Shown here piece by piece: positions 41,053 to 50,029 of a DNA stretch of 55,160 nt. The notes under the pieces are model-generated. The model made no database searches. It saw only the letters and a list, made by a program, of their open reading frames with translations, and was not told the DNA's origin. The stretch's first letter is position 1; every line of letters begins with the position of its first letter. Position numbers and translations under genes: made by a program. The DNA comes from Candidatus Omnitrophota bacterium (GTDB lineage: Bacteria > Omnitrophota > Omnitrophia > Omnitrophales > Aquincolibacteriaceae), in the NCBI GenBank assembly GCA_003140935.1, contig PLLJ01000035.1, forward strand, positions 1 to 55,160, written 5' to 3'.

Positions 41053-41064
41053 GAGTTTTTAGTT

Positions 41065-41967
41065 ATGAAAGGTTTTTTGAAATTTATCGGCGTGTTGGCA
41101 GTGATCCTTCTACTGAGCGCAGTACTTACGCCGCTTTTTTACAATTTTTTCCAAACGTTCCATCCCTTTAAATTCGAGCGGATCTTCAATCGCATTGTAA
41201 TGATCCTTTCGCTTGTTGTGGTCGCGTGCTTTGTCCGTATCAAAAAAGAGACGCTCATGGCTTACGGTCTTGCCTGGAAGCCTCAAAGTCCTGGACTTCT
41301 GGTGAAGGGGTTTATGGTCGGCGTTCTTGTCTTGGGGGTGGTGGGGGGGCTGCGGGTCCTTTTTGGCCAAGCGGTCTTCGCGCCGGATCCCCATTCTTGG
41401 GGAGGATGGATCGTTAAATTTTCTTTAGCGCTAGCCACGGCCCTGTTGATCGGGACCATGGAAGAATTCTTTTTCCGGGGATTCATCTTCCGGTCGCTGA
41501 TGCATTTTTTGAAGAACCGGGTGTTCTTGAGCGTCGTGATCACGACTTCGTTCTATGCGATCATCCATTTCGTCGGGATGAAAAAAATCTTTGTCGATTC
41601 GTCCCCGGATATTATTGACGGATTACGGTTGATCGGGGCACCTTTTCTTTCGCTTGCCCAGTGGCCGAAGTTCTGGCCGGAGGCGGCGGGTCTCTTCCTT
41701 TTCGGTCTGGCCCTTAACGGCGTGGCCTACCGGAGCGGGTCCCTTTATCCTGCGATCGGATTCCACGCAGGCTGCATTTTTTTTGTAAAACTGGACGATT
41801 CTTTCTTGCAATACCCAACGGGCAGGACTTTATTCTGGGGATCCAAGATCCTCTACGACGGTCTCGTGGGATGGTTCTTTCTGGCGGTGATGGTATGGTT
41901 TTTTTGGAGGATCCTGGAGCCGGTGGCCGCGGGCTCCGCAAGCTCATCGAAGGACTCCAGAGTTTAG
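41065..41967 (+). CDS. CPBP-family intramembrane protease
   Basis: A 300-residue membrane protein with about seven hydrophobic segments. The CPBP (CAAX protease/Abi) motifs are seen: EEFFFRGFIF (EExxxR) near residue 133, F-Y-A-I-I-H-F for the second His motif near residue 172, and a late A-I-G-F-H-A-G-C. The glutamate and histidine ligands are retained, so it may be active. Bacterial substrates of the family are mostly unknown. AGGAG precedes the start, and mrp follows two bases after the stop. Confidence 0.88.
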   Translation: MKGFLKFIGVLAVILLLSAVLTPLFYNFFQTFHPFKFERIFNRIVMILSLVVVACFVRIKKETLMAYGLAWKPQSPGLLVKGFMVGVLVLGVVGGLRVLFGQAVFAPDPHSWGGWIVKFSLALATALLIGTMEEFFFRGFIFRSLMHFLKNRVFLSVVITTSFYAIIHFVGMKKIFVDSSPDIIDGLRLIGAPFLSLAQWPKFWPEAAGLFLFGLALNGVAYRSGSLYPAIGFHAGCIFFVKLDDSFLQYPTGRTLFWGSKILYDGLVGWFFLAVMVWFFWRILEPVAAGSASSSKDSRV

Positions 41968-41969
41968 GC

Positions 41970-42989
41970 ATGACCACGTTCAATAAGATCACCCGCGAGA
42001 AAGTCCTCGAATGCCTCAAACAGGTCCGGGAGCCTGTCGTGGGTGAGGACATTATTTCGCTCGGACTTGTGCGAGAGATCGAGATTAATAAGAACCATGC
42101 TTTTCTTCATCTGGAATCTTCCGTCGAAGATCCGTCCCTTCAGGAAAAATTGCGTTTGACAATTGTTCAGGCAGTACGGGGGGCGGGCGCGAGCGGGTGT
42201 GAAGTTCATTTTTCAGGAAAACCGAAATCGGGGGTTAACGTCCAGGTTCTCCGGTCTATTCCCGGCGTAAAGCATGTGATCGCAGTCGCGAGCGGCAAAG
42301 GCGGCGTCGGCAAATCTACGGTGGCAGTCAATCTGGCGCTTGCTCTGAAACAACACGGCGCCAAAGTGGGTTTGTTGGACGCGGATATCTACGGGCCGAA
42401 TATCCCGATCATGCTCGGTATTCCGACCGAAAAACGTCCTGAGGGAAATTTTGAAACCAAGATCCTTCCGCTCGAAGCGCACGGCGTGAAGGCGATCTCG
42501 ATCGGATTTTTCGCGAATCCCGAGCAACCGGTGATCTGGCGCGGGCCGCTTCTGCATAAGATCCTGGAACAGTTTTTGCACCGTGTGGATTGGGGCGGAC
42601 TTGATTATCTGGTGGTGGACCTGCCGCCGGGAACGGGGGATGTTCAGTTGTCCCTGTCGCAGTGGGTGAGTTTGTCGGGAGCGGTCGTGGTGACGACGCC
42701 ACAAGAAGTGGCCCTGAGCGACGTCCGGAAAGCGGTGGCTATGTTCCGTCAGATCGAAGTCCCGATCCTGGGCGTGGTTGAGAACATGACCGGAGCGATC
42801 TTCGGAAAAGGCGGCGGCGAAAAAATGGCCGGGGTGTTCCAGATCCCTTTTCTCGGGGACATTCCGCTTGAGGCTCAGGTCCGGGAATGCGGGGATTCCG
42901 GATTGCCGATCGTGGCGGGGTATCCGAAGAGCCCCCTCAGTGAGCGTTTTTTGAAGATCGCGGAAGCGGTCCGTAAAGTCTTGAAATAA
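41970..42989 (+). CDS. mrp: Mrp/ApbC iron-sulphur cluster carrier ATPase
   Basis: Carries Fe-S clusters to target proteins, using ATP. An N-terminal MIP18/DUF59 domain (about residues 1-85) is followed by the P-loop ASGKGGVGKSTVAVN (near residue 110), switch D-A-D-I-Y-G-P-N-I-P and V-V-D-L-P-P-G-T-G-D. The usual C-terminal CxxC is not seen: the V-V-E-N-M-T-G-A-I-F-G-K-G-G-G stretch lacks it. This is a recurring variant in some lineages, but it leaves the bridging-cluster site in doubt. The start at 41970 is chosen from the domain boundary. Confidence 0.9.
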   Translation: MTTFNKITREKVLECLKQVREPVVGEDIISLGLVREIEINKNHAFLHLESSVEDPSLQEKLRLTIVQAVRGAGASGCEVHFSGKPKSGVNVQVLRSIPGVKHVIAVASGKGGVGKSTVAVNLALALKQHGAKVGLLDADIYGPNIPIMLGIPTEKRPEGNFETKILPLEAHGVKAISIGFFANPEQPVIWRGPLLHKILEQFLHRVDWGGLDYLVVDLPPGTGDVQLSLSQWVSLSGAVVVTTPQEVALSDVRKAVAMFRQIEVPILGVVENMTGAIFGKGGGEKMAGVFQIPFLGDIPLEAQVRECGDSGLPIVAGYPKSPLSERFLKIAEAVRKVLK

Positions 42990-43007
42990 AATAGGATCGG
43001 GGGAAAA

Positions 43008-43598
43008 ATGGAAAAGAAAAAAATAGAGCCGAAAGAAGAAAAATTCGAAGGGCTGGTCAAGGAGATGCTCATGCTTTTGGGGGAGAACCCCAAGCGCGAA
43101 GGCCTTGAAAGAACACCGGCGCGTGTGGCGAAGTCCCTCCGGTATCTGACGCAAGGGTATCAAATGGACCCCCGGGAGATCCTGAATCATGCGATCTTCA
43201 AGGAACCTTACGACGAAATGGTTATCGTCAAGGACATCGAGATCTTTTCGCTTTGCGAGCATCATCTTTTGCCGTTCTATGGCAAGGCCCATATCGCTTA
43301 TATCCCGAACGGGAAGATCATCGGGCTATCCAAGATGCCGCGCCTTGTGGAGGTCTTCTCCAAACGACTCCAAGTCCAGGAGCGGCTCACGACGCAGATC
43401 GCCGAATGCCTGATGAACGCGCTGAATCCCAAAGGGGTTGCGGTCGTGATCGAGGCCCTTCATCTCTGCATGTCCATGCGCGGCGTCCGGAAATCCGATG
43501 CCTACACGATCACCAGCTCGATGCTCGGCGCCTTCCGAAAAGACGCCCGCTCCCGCAGTGAATTCCTGAGTTTGATAAGGCTCAAAAAAGAAGCGTAG
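43008..43598 (+). CDS. folE: GTP cyclohydrolase I
   Basis: Converts GTP to dihydroneopterin triphosphate, the first step of folate synthesis. The zinc ligands are in LCEHHLLPF (Cys and His) and HLCMSMRG (Cys). [23 protein letters not shown] is the family signature region. The 196 residues are normal. A short charged N-terminal extension is Lys/Glu-rich. It faces a gene on the opposite strand 49 bases on. Confidence 0.95.
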   Translation: MEKKKIEPKEEKFEGLVKEMLMLLGENPKREGLERTPARVAKSLRYLTQGYQMDPREILNHAIFKEPYDEMVIVKDIEIFSLCEHHLLPFYGKAHIAYIPNGKIIGLSKMPRLVEVFSKRLQVQERLTTQIAECLMNALNPKGVAVVIEALHLCMSMRGVRKSDAYTITSSMLGAFRKDARSRSEFLSLIRLKKEA

Positions 43599-43647
43599 TC
43601 TTACCTGCTGTTCGGGAAAAGGAAGACGGGGGAGGGCGAGGTTCCGA

Positions 43648-44799
43648 TTATTTCTCTGTCTGCTCTTCGGGTGAAAACAGCAATCCCATCATGATCCACC
43701 AGATAAGACCGACTGCCGGAAGAAAAAAAGTAAAGTCCACGAGGTTGTGGATAAGAAAGACGCAGGCCCCGGCGAACAAACCCACTTGCCGCTTTTTTTC
43801 CGGCGATCTCTGAAGGTCTTTCCAGCCATTTCTCAAGATTACGGCGATCAGCCAAAAAAAGAAAAAGACGGTGGCGATCCCTGCCTCGGCCCAAAATTGA
43901 AGGAAAATGTTGTGGGCATAATAGGCACGGCCCGGAAGATCAAAACTTCCGAGCCCCGTACCGATCCAGGGATGCGCCCGGATGATCCCCCATGCGCCTT
44001 TCCAGTATCCCAGACGTTCCCCTATGGAGAAAGTAGGCAGGAGGTGGAGTGCAGGGTTGTTCATCCTAATATAAAAAACGAATCCGAGGATCGCTCCCAG
44101 AATGAGAGGGATCAGGACCTTCTTTTTCTTGGAATGATCCCCTAAGGTAAAAATGACCGTGGAAACAAGAGCAAGACTTACAAGAGCGCCAAGGGACCTC
44201 GTGAGCAAGAGGGCCAAAGCCAAAGGGATCACAAAAAACTTTCTCCGTTTCAAATTGAATGCGAGAGGAAGCACCATGGCCAAATATCCGCCCAGGATGG
44301 TCGGCTCCGGGAAAGGGAAGAAAACTCTTCGTTGAGCGATCTTTTCCATGACATAAAGGTCGTTGATGTTCGCTTCCTTGAGATAATCCGTCAGAAGATG
44401 AAAACCAAAAAAATATTGAAATAAAGCCATGAGACTTATGCAAAAAGCGCTCAAAACAATCGCGGAGGTAAGCTGCTCCTTTTCTTCCTGGGATAAGGAG
44501 GCGGCGATCACGAACAAAAGCAAACCGATGAAATACTTGCCGATCTCTTCCGGGCTTTTTAATTGTACGGCCGGGCAGCAGGCGACAGCGATCATCAGGA
44601 AAAGAAGGGTCAGGAGGAGGGGGTACTTGACCGAACGGAATTTTTTTATGGGGAGTCCCCGGAGCATGATCCAAAGGACTGAAAATGCCAATAACACAAC
44701 GAGACAGAAGAAGCCTGAAAGCGAGTAGGGCTCAGCCGCTGATGCGGACGAAAGACAGAAGGGAAGCAAGAAGATCAGTAGACTCAGTATCGTGAACAT
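43648..44799 (-). CDS. O-antigen ligase/polymerase family membrane protein
   Basis: A 383-residue protein with ten or more hydrophobic segments. The Wzy_C/WaaL region reads H-P-W-I-G-T-G-L-G-S-F, followed by Y-A-H-N-I-F-L-Q-F-W-A-E-A-G, with the conserved periplasmic His. Members join O-antigen or other glycans to lipid A-core or to proteins, or polymerise them. It lies downstream of lpxD on the same strand, which supports a lipopolysaccharide role; other glycan acceptors remain possible. Confidence 0.87.
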   Translation of the reverse strand: MFTILSLLIFLLPFCLSSASAAEPYSLSGFFCLVVLLAFSVLWIMLRGLPIKKFRSVKYPLLLTLLFLMIAVACCPAVQLKSPEEIGKYFIGLLLFVIAASLSQEEKEQLTSAIVLSAFCISLMALFQYFFGFHLLTDYLKEANINDLYVMEKIAQRRVFFPFPEPTILGGYLAMVLPLAFNLKRRKFFVIPLALALLLTRSLGALVSLALVSTVIFTLGDHSKKKKVLIPLILGAILGFVFYIRMNNPALHLLPTFSIGERLGYWKGAWGIIRAHPWIGTGLGSFDLPGRAYYAHNIFLQFWAEAGIATVFFFFWLIAVILRNGWKDLQRSPEKKRQVGLFAGACVFLIHNLVDFTFFLPAVGLIWWIMMGLLFSPEEQTEK

Positions 44800-44864
44800 A
44801 GTGGCGACATTCTATGTAAAGTTGTAAGAAAGTAAATCCTTTAGTAAAGGCAGGGTGGCGGGGA

Positions 44865-45914
44865 TTATTTTTTCGAAGCGTCTTCCAGCTTTTTCTCCAG
44901 CTCGGCCACTTTTTTCTTTAACATCCTGACGTCGTCCAGGGTTTCGGCCGCGCGAAGCTGCGCGCCGATCTGACGCCGGGCTTCCGCGTAGGGGCGGGCA
45001 GGTTGTCCGAATACGATCTGTTTTCCCGGGACTTTCTTATTGGAGGGAAACCCCGCGCCGGCGCCCACCATCGTCCAGTCGCCGATCTCCACATGGTCTC
45101 CTACTCCGACGCTTCCACCCATCGTAACATGAGAACCGATCTTGCAGCTTCCGGAGATGCCGGTTTGGGCAGAAATAACCGTGTGCGGGCCGACCACGAC
45201 ATTGTGGGCGATCTGAACAAGGTTGTCGATCTTGCAGCCTTTTCCGATGCGTGTGGAGCCTATGGCCGCGCGGTCGACCGTCGAACAAGCCCCGATCTCC
45301 ACGTCATCTTCGATCACCACGTTGCCGATCTGCGGAAGTTTTTCATGGGCCGCCGGCGTCGCGACATACCCGAAGCCGTCAGCGCCGATCACGGTTCCGG
45401 CATGGATCACCACATGGGCGCCCACTTCGCAATTCTCATAAAGGGTCACATTCGGATGGATCACCGAGTGCGTGCCGATCTTGACGTTCTCGCCGACAAA
45501 AACATGGGAACAAAGAACGGCATCATCACCGATGATGGCACGGTCCGAGATCGTCACATACGCCTCGATCGTGACATTTTTTCCGATCCGGGCGGTCGGG
45601 GCGATCGAAGCATGAGGAGAGATCGTTCCCGGGAATTTTTTGGCGGGAAAAAGTTCCCGGAGGATCTGCGCCCACGCCCGTTTAGGATATTCGACCTGGA
45701 TCAGGACTTTAGAGGACTGAGAGATCTGTTTCGGGACGATGATGCAACTGATCTCGGAAGCCTCAAGCGTCCTGAAGCTTTTTTCATCTTGCGCGAACGA
45801 GATATGCCCTTTGAGCGGGCTCTCAAAATTCGTGATACCTTCGATCAATGTAGCACCGTCGCCGATGACGACGCCGCCGGCAAGTTTTGCGAACTCTTGA
45901 ACGGTTTTTTTCAC
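44865..45914 (-). CDS. lpxD: UDP-3-O-acylglucosamine N-acyltransferase
   Basis: Adds the second acyl chain in lipid A synthesis from acyl-ACP. An N-terminal uridine-binding domain (about residues 1-100) leads to a long left-handed beta helix of hexapeptide repeats. The catalytic His lies in [12 protein letters not shown]-terminal helix (about residues 310-349) closes the protein. The start is GTG. Presence of lpxD indicates an outer membrane with lipid A. Confidence 0.95.
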   Translation of the reverse strand: MKKTVQEFAKLAGGVVIGDGATLIEGITNFESPLKGHISFAQDEKSFRTLEASEISCIIVPKQISQSSKVLIQVEYPKRAWAQILRELFPAKKFPGTISPHASIAPTARIGKNVTIEAYVTISDRAIIGDDAVLCSHVFVGENVKIGTHSVIHPNVTLYENCEVGAHVVIHAGTVIGADGFGYVATPAAHEKLPQIGNVVIEDDVEIGACSTVDRAAIGSTRIGKGCKIDNLVQIAHNVVVGPHTVISAQTGISGSCKIGSHVTMGGSVGVGDHVEIGDWTMVGAGAGFPSNKKVPGKQIVFGQPARPYAEARRQIGAQLRAAETLDDVRMLKKKVAELEKKLEDASKK

Positions 45915-46151
45915 CCGTGAGATCTCCCAGTCAGGTTCAGTGTTCCAGGATAAAAATTCTCTCTTGTTGTTTTTCGCATGTCCCGACCCATTCCTTGCAT
46001 TGGCAGCGCAAGAGATCTAGTGGGGTTCATAGGGCCGCAAGTATAACAAGAACAAGAGAGCTCTTCAAAAAGAATTTTGTATGAAGGCTTTCAACTTTAA
46101 TCTACAATATTGATTGTCTCGGATACTACTTAACCTGGGAGGGAATAAACT

Positions 46152-46463
46152 ATGTCAAAGGAACAGATCAATTATCTCTTGGCGCTAGCCACTCTTATTG
46201 TTGTTTGGCTCTATTTCAACACTTTCTTTGTTGCGGCGAAAAGAAATTATGTAGCGATGCCGACGGGAGCAATGATGTCCGCTTCCGCCCAAAGATTCCC
46301 GAATCCTATAGGGATGCAACCTGGGGGGGTGATGAATGTTCAGCAGCCTCCCAACATAGCCGAGCTTTTGAGGAACCAGAGTCGGGCCATGCAAGCTTCC
46401 GTCAAGCCAGTGCCGCCCGCGCCTTCTGTGATCCCTCAAAAGGACAAGAACGCTAAGTCTTAA
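46152..46463 (+). CDS. Small single-pass membrane protein, unknown
   Basis: A 103-residue protein with one hydrophobic helix (about residues 7-27), then a Met/Pro/Gln-rich, probably disordered tail with two proline-rich stretches. GGGAGG lies about nine bases before the start. No family is recognised. The upstream 237 bases form a divergent promoter region shared with lpxD, in which I see no confident promoter. Confidence 0.6.
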   Translation: MSKEQINYLLALATLIVVWLYFNTFFVAAKRNYVAMPTGAMMSASAQRFPNPIGMQPGGVMNVQQPPNIAELLRNQSRAMQASVKPVPPAPSVIPQKDKNAKS

Positions 46464-46539
46464 GCGCCGGTATCCTGAGAAAAGCCGTAGATCCATGGCG
46501 AGTTGGAGAAAAAGCGAATATTAAAGAAGATTCCCGCGA

Positions 46540-47187
46540 CTACTTTTTCTGTTCGAGTGGCGCGGGTTCTTCCTGCTGGGGTTCCGGAGCGAGGTAGTCT
46601 TTAAGGGCAGCGCGCTTATTGACCTCGTTTGTCCATATCATAAAATCCGTCTTCTGCTTCGTCGTAGCTTCTTCCTTCGCCTTCGGATCCGTCAGTTTGT
46701 CGGCCCCGGCCGGAACAAAACGTGCGATCTGCACACGCAAGAGCTTTTGGATGCGTATGAACTCCCTGAGTCCTTCCTCGAATTCACGAGGGGAGAGATG
46801 AAGTGAACGGGTGAGCCACATCTTGTATTGTTCTTCCGTCGGGCTGACCAGACCCTGCTGCTTGAGGATATTCGAGATCTCCCCACGGACCTCTTCATCC
46901 GTGATCTTGATCCCTTTGAGTTTAGCCTCGCGGGCATAAATAATGTTCTGCCAGGTGTAATCGCGCAAGAGTTTCGGGTCTTCGACCGGTTTTTCGGACG
47001 GCATGAAAAGCTGGGTGGCGCGAAAGAACTGGTTGTATTCCTGAAAGCTCACGGATTTGCCGAAGGCTTCGCCCGCAAAGCGGCCTTCTTTTTTGAGAGC
47101 GCTGACCGAATAGCCGCCCCATAGGATAAAAGAACCCACGACGAACCAAATAACAACCTTAGTGTAACGACGAAGAACCTTTAGCAT
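46540..47187 (-). CDS. SurA/PpiD N-terminal-like protein without a rotamase domain
   Basis: The start at 47187 puts a membrane anchor at residues 10-30, with L-R-R-Y-T-K before it, as in PpiD-type proteins. The soluble part has the SurA_N helices: V-S-F-Q-E-Y-N-Q-F-F, then W-Q-N-I-I-Y-A-R-E-A-K-L-K-G-I-K-I-T-D-E-E-V and L-H-L-S-P-R-E-F-E-E-G-L-R. No parvulin domain follows; a Pro/Glu-rich tail ends the 215 residues. It is probably a membrane-tethered periplasmic chaperone. No clear ribosome-binding site precedes the chosen start. Confidence 0.7.
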   Translation of the reverse strand: MLKVLRRYTKVVIWFVVGSFILWGGYSVSALKKEGRFAGEAFGKSVSFQEYNQFFRATQLFMPSEKPVEDPKLLRDYTWQNIIYAREAKLKGIKITDEEVRGEISNILKQQGLVSPTEEQYKMWLTRSLHLSPREFEEGLREFIRIQKLLRVQIARFVPAGADKLTDPKAKEEATTKQKTDFMIWTNEVNKRAALKDYLAPEPQQEEPAPLEQKK

Positions 47188-47298
47188 AATGGCGGACAAT
47201 GTAGCACGGAGTGAAAAATAGTGAAAGGAGAAAAGTCGGATCGTCTTAAAATAAAAACAGAAAACGTATGACAAATATAAGCATTTCATAAAAAAACG

Positions 47299-47327
47299 TT
47301 GATAAGCTCATGGGAGGGATATATCAT
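47299..47327 (+). promoter_or_regulatory. Sigma70-type promoter of the pilin operon, possibly giving a leaderless mRNA
   Basis: TTGATA and TATCAT are 17 bases apart. A start of transcription seven bases after the -10 box would fall on the A of the ATG at 47334, and no ribosome-binding site lies between. Confidence 0.5.
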
Positions 47328-47333
47328 AACATC

Positions 47334-47720
47334 ATGAATCACAAAGGGATGACGTTGGCTGAGATCGTGCTGGGCATGCTTGTCTTGGCGGCTGCCGCTT
47401 TGGCGGCCACTTCGGTGATCGCCGTTGTCAACAGCGGCAAGATGAGAAACGCTCGCAGCGATACTCAGGGCGGCAGTCTGGATCTTCAGGCCCTGAGCCA
47501 TGCCAGGGCAACTCTCGAGCTGTTGAAGGATGCGGTGAGCACGGATGCTACACGTAGCGCGCCGCTCGTGGTTTCCGTAAATTCCTACGATACGACCAGT
47601 AGCCTGCCCGCCGCTTTTAAAAATGCTCCTATCAACGGTACACGGACCTATTTAGTTTCAAGCGTTGCCGGAACCGATCTTAAAAAAGTGAAAGTGGCCG
47701 TTGCATGGACCGATCCCTGA
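47334..47720 (+). CDS. Type IV pilin-like minor pseudopilin (PilV/GspI-like)
   Basis: A five-residue leader MNHKG is followed by M-T-L-A-E, the prepilin peptidase site with Glu at +5, and a hydrophobic helix of about 20 residues. The C-terminal part is a small globular domain. ATG 47334 gives the standard short leader; ATG 47310 would lie between the promoter boxes. It overlaps the next pilin gene by 16 bases and begins a six-gene run of pilins. Confidence 0.8.
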   Translation: MNHKGMTLAEIVLGMLVLAAAALAATSVIAVVNSGKMRNARSDTQGGSLDLQALSHARATLELLKDAVSTDATRSAPLVVSVNSYDTTSSLPAAFKNAPINGTRTYLVSSVAGTDLKKVKVAVAWTDP

Positions 47721-48328
47721 ATACGAGCGAAGGGTTTACTCTTCTCGAGCTTCTTATTGCCTTAGCGCTCGGCTCTGTTATTTTGCTCACGGCGTCCAAT
47801 TTTCTGGTCAATTACGCAAAATTTTCTTCGAATGTCATCAAATCTGAAGCCTCGCTCATGCAGACATCATTGGCCGTTTTTGAGGAGATCGTTGACAAGC
47901 TCAGCGCCTCGAGTAAGGCGGTCTGCGGAGCTGAGGCAGCCATGGATGTGCCCGCCACGGCTCGTCCCGGCGGTTGTTTAACCGACGGGACTTGCGTCCA
48001 AATAAGATGCGATACGATTTCGTCGATCAACTTATATCAGAATACCCCTTCAGTTTTCAGCGATGATACGGTCTACACCTATTGGTTGAATGGAACCGAT
48101 TTACATAAAAAAGTAGATGGGGCGGTCACAATCGGGGATACCGTCATCGCGCAGAACATTAATACTTTTTCGGTTTACCGGGTCGACAATACTAACTCTG
48201 CTTCACCGGCCTATTTAAATACGATCCGGGTTGTGCTTGGAGTCCAAGCTTCCAGCGGGACGACCAGCGGCGTGCTAAAGGAATATCTGGACACCACCGT
48301 TGAGATGCGGGAGAAGAGTTTGAATTAA
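47705..48328 (+). CDS. Minor pilin, PilW/GspJ-like
   Basis: The leader ends S-E-G before F-T-L-L-E-L-L-I-A-L-A-L-G, a clear prepilin site with Glu at +5. The 207-residue length and S-V-I-L-L-T-A-S-N-F-L-V helix resemble PilW/GspJ. Two Cys pairs in the globular part may form disulphides. It is two bases from the next gene. Confidence 0.82.
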   Translation: MDRSLNTSEGFTLLELLIALALGSVILLTASNFLVNYAKFSSNVIKSEASLMQTSLAVFEEIVDKLSASSKAVCGAEAAMDVPATARPGGCLTDGTCVQIRCDTISSINLYQNTPSVFSDDTVYTYWLNGTDLHKKVDGAVTIGDTVIAQNINTFSVYRVDNTNSASPAYLNTIRVVLGVQASSGTTSGVLKEYLDTTVEMREKSLN

Positions 48329-48330
48329 CT

Positions 48331-48639
48331 ATGAAAAACGGATTCGCGCTCATTACTTGTCTGGCGGTCGTGATCGTGATCGCTATTGCCACAGCGGGAA
48401 TTTTACAAGCCGTGGGCAGTCACGCCAACATGAAGGCGAATACTCTACAAGAGGTTCAGGCGAAATATCTTGCAGAAGCCGGTACGGAATATGCCCTTTG
48501 GAAATGCAGGGCAGTCAACGGGGGTTGCTCAAATGCGACTTACAGTATTGAGGGAACAAATAATGTCACTGTTACGGCTACCTCATTAGGAGGCGGCCTT
48601 TACACTCTTGTAACGGGAGTCGATTTCGTCAACCAATGA
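48331..48639 (+). CDS. Minor pilin, PilX/GspK-like, short
   Basis: The leader M-K-N-G precedes F-A-L-I-T, so the usual Glu at +5 is absent, as in PilX/GspK-type tip pilins. A-E-A-G-T-E-Y-A-L after the helix is typical of PilX N-terminal regions. At 102 residues it is shorter than most relatives, with two Cys possibly forming a disulphide. It probably sits at the tip of the fibre with the two preceding pilins. Confidence 0.75.
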   Translation: MKNGFALITCLAVVIVIAIATAGILQAVGSHANMKANTLQEVQAKYLAEAGTEYALWKCRAVNGGCSNATYSIEGTNNVTVTATSLGGGLYTLVTGVDFVNQ

Positions 48640-48683
48640 TCAGTTCAAGGAAGCTTGACACGGAATTTTTCCGAGGAGGGGTT

Positions 48684-49070
48684 ATGAATGGAAAAAACGG
48701 ATTTACGATGATTGAAATTCTGGTGACGATCTTGATCCTGGGTGTTCTTGCTGCGGTCACCATTCCCGGTTTCACCAAGGCAAAGAGTAAAGCCGAAAAA
48801 GACCAGGCGATCGCTTATCTGAGGACCGTCCGGACCTCGATGAGAATGTATTACGGAAAGTGGAAAACTTATTTACCTCTCGCGAATACAGCGGCGATCA
48901 AAAGCACCCTGGGTGCCGAGACTCAAACGGGGAATTATACCTTTCAGGTAACGGCCCCGACAACGTCGACATTTACGGCGTTTGCTACTCGATCTTCCGA
49001 TGGCAAAGTGATCACCTTGAATCAAGATGGGACGTGGGGCGGGGACTCGGGCATGCCGCCTCCAAGCTGA
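48684..49070 (+). CDS. Type IV pilin/GspG-like pseudopilin, paralogue 1
   Basis: The leader M-N-G-K-N-G precedes FTMIEILVTILILG, a canonical cleavage site. The mature chain has the GspG-like A-I-A-Y-L-R-x-x-R-T helix, a W-K-T-Y loop and a terminal L-N-Q-D-G-T-W motif shared with the next two genes. GAGGAGGGG precedes the ATG. It is the first of three tandem paralogues. Confidence 0.88.
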   Translation: MNGKNGFTMIEILVTILILGVLAAVTIPGFTKAKSKAEKDQAIAYLRTVRTSMRMYYGKWKTYLPLANTAAIKSTLGAETQTGNYTFQVTAPTTSTFTAFATRSSDGKVITLNQDGTWGGDSGMPPPS

Positions 49071-49111
49071 GCGGGTCTTTTTTTATAACAAGTTAAAGAG
49101 AAAAAAGCACT

Positions 49112-49498
49112 ATGAAGAAAAGGGGTTTTGCTCTCGTCGAGATCTTGGTAGTGATCACGATTTTGGCCGCTCTTGCGATCATCACATTCACCGCTTTTGA
49201 CAAAACAAAAGTTAAAAGCGATCAAAATCGAGCGATCGCTTATCTGAGAGCGATCCGGACTGCGGAGAAACTGTATTGGCCAAGGTGGAAAACTTATGCG
49301 GCGTGTGCCGATATCTCGGCGATCAACACGACACTGGGCGTTGAAATTCAATTGCCGAATTATACCTTTTCTGTGGCATCCGGGACATCGACGACATTTA
49401 CGGCGACGGCGGATACGACAGGCACTACGAACGATCTCACCATTGACCAGGACGGCGCTTTCACGAAGGGCGGCGCTGCCTTTGCACCGTCTTACTGA
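49112..49498 (+). CDS. Type IV pilin/GspG-like pseudopilin, paralogue 2
   Basis: The leader M-K-K-R-G precedes F-A-L-V-E-I-L-V-V-I. The globular part repeats the pattern of paralogue 1: A-I-A-Y-L-R-A-I-R-T, a W-K-T-Y loop and I-D-Q-D-G-A-F-T-K-G-G at the end. It is 128 residues. Divergence is highest in the middle, which may be surface exposed. Confidence 0.88.
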   Translation: MKKRGFALVEILVVITILAALAIITFTAFDKTKVKSDQNRAIAYLRAIRTAEKLYWPRWKTYAACADISAINTTLGVEIQLPNYTFSVASGTSTTFTATADTTGTTNDLTIDQDGAFTKGGAAFAPSY

Positions 49499-49567
49499 CC
49501 GGAAAAAGCCATTGATGAATGTACAACGAGTGGGTTGGAGCGGGGATCTCAAAAGAAGGGGCATGAG

Positions 49568-49963
49568 ATGAAAAAAGGATTTACGATGTTAGAGGTTTTA
49601 ACATGCCTGGTCATTATCGGTGCTTTGGCCGGGATTTTGTTGCCCCGTTTTACAACCACAACGGCAAAAACCAACCAGCGCCTGGCGGAGTCTAACCTCC
49701 GGGCCATCAGGATGGCACAGAAGATGTTTTACGCAAGGAACGGATTATATGCGTGCTCGTCAGCCTGTGCCAACGCGGCTGCGATCCAAACCGGGCTCGG
49801 CGGAGGCGATTCGATCAACCTTAAGGACGGAACTTATGTTTATTCCATGTTATCCTCGGACGCAACGCATTTTACGGCAACGGCTACGGGAGGGAGTGCG
49901 AATCTTACCGTGAACCAGGACAATGCCTGGACGAAGGGGGGGGTTGCCTACACGCCGTCTTGA
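49568..49963 (+). CDS. Type IV pilin/GspG-like pseudopilin, paralogue 3
   Basis: The leader M-K-K-G precedes FTMLEVLTCLVIIG. The L-R-A-I-R-M-A-Q-K-M-F-Y helix and the closing V-N-Q-D-N-A-W-T-K-G-G match the other paralogues. A Cys pair in the variable loop (A-C-S-S-A-C) is unique to this copy. ATG 49568 is chosen because it gives a four-residue leader. No pilus assembly ATPase or prepilin peptidase gene is in the window. Confidence 0.87.
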   Translation: MKKGFTMLEVLTCLVIIGALAGILLPRFTTTTAKTNQRLAESNLRAIRMAQKMFYARNGLYACSSACANAAAIQTGLGGGDSINLKDGTYVYSMLSSDATHFTATATGGSANLTVNQDNAWTKGGVAYTPS

Positions 49964-50029
49964 GTATTTTTTATAATGTTCCCAGGTTTTATCTGTTAAA
50001 ATTTTAGAGATCTTCAAGTGAGGTGTAAA

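Noticed and set aside
45003-45920. Plus-strand frame opposite lpxD
   Set aside because: It is Asp/Arg/His-rich as expected for the antisense of hexapeptide repeats; lpxD is certain on the minus strand.
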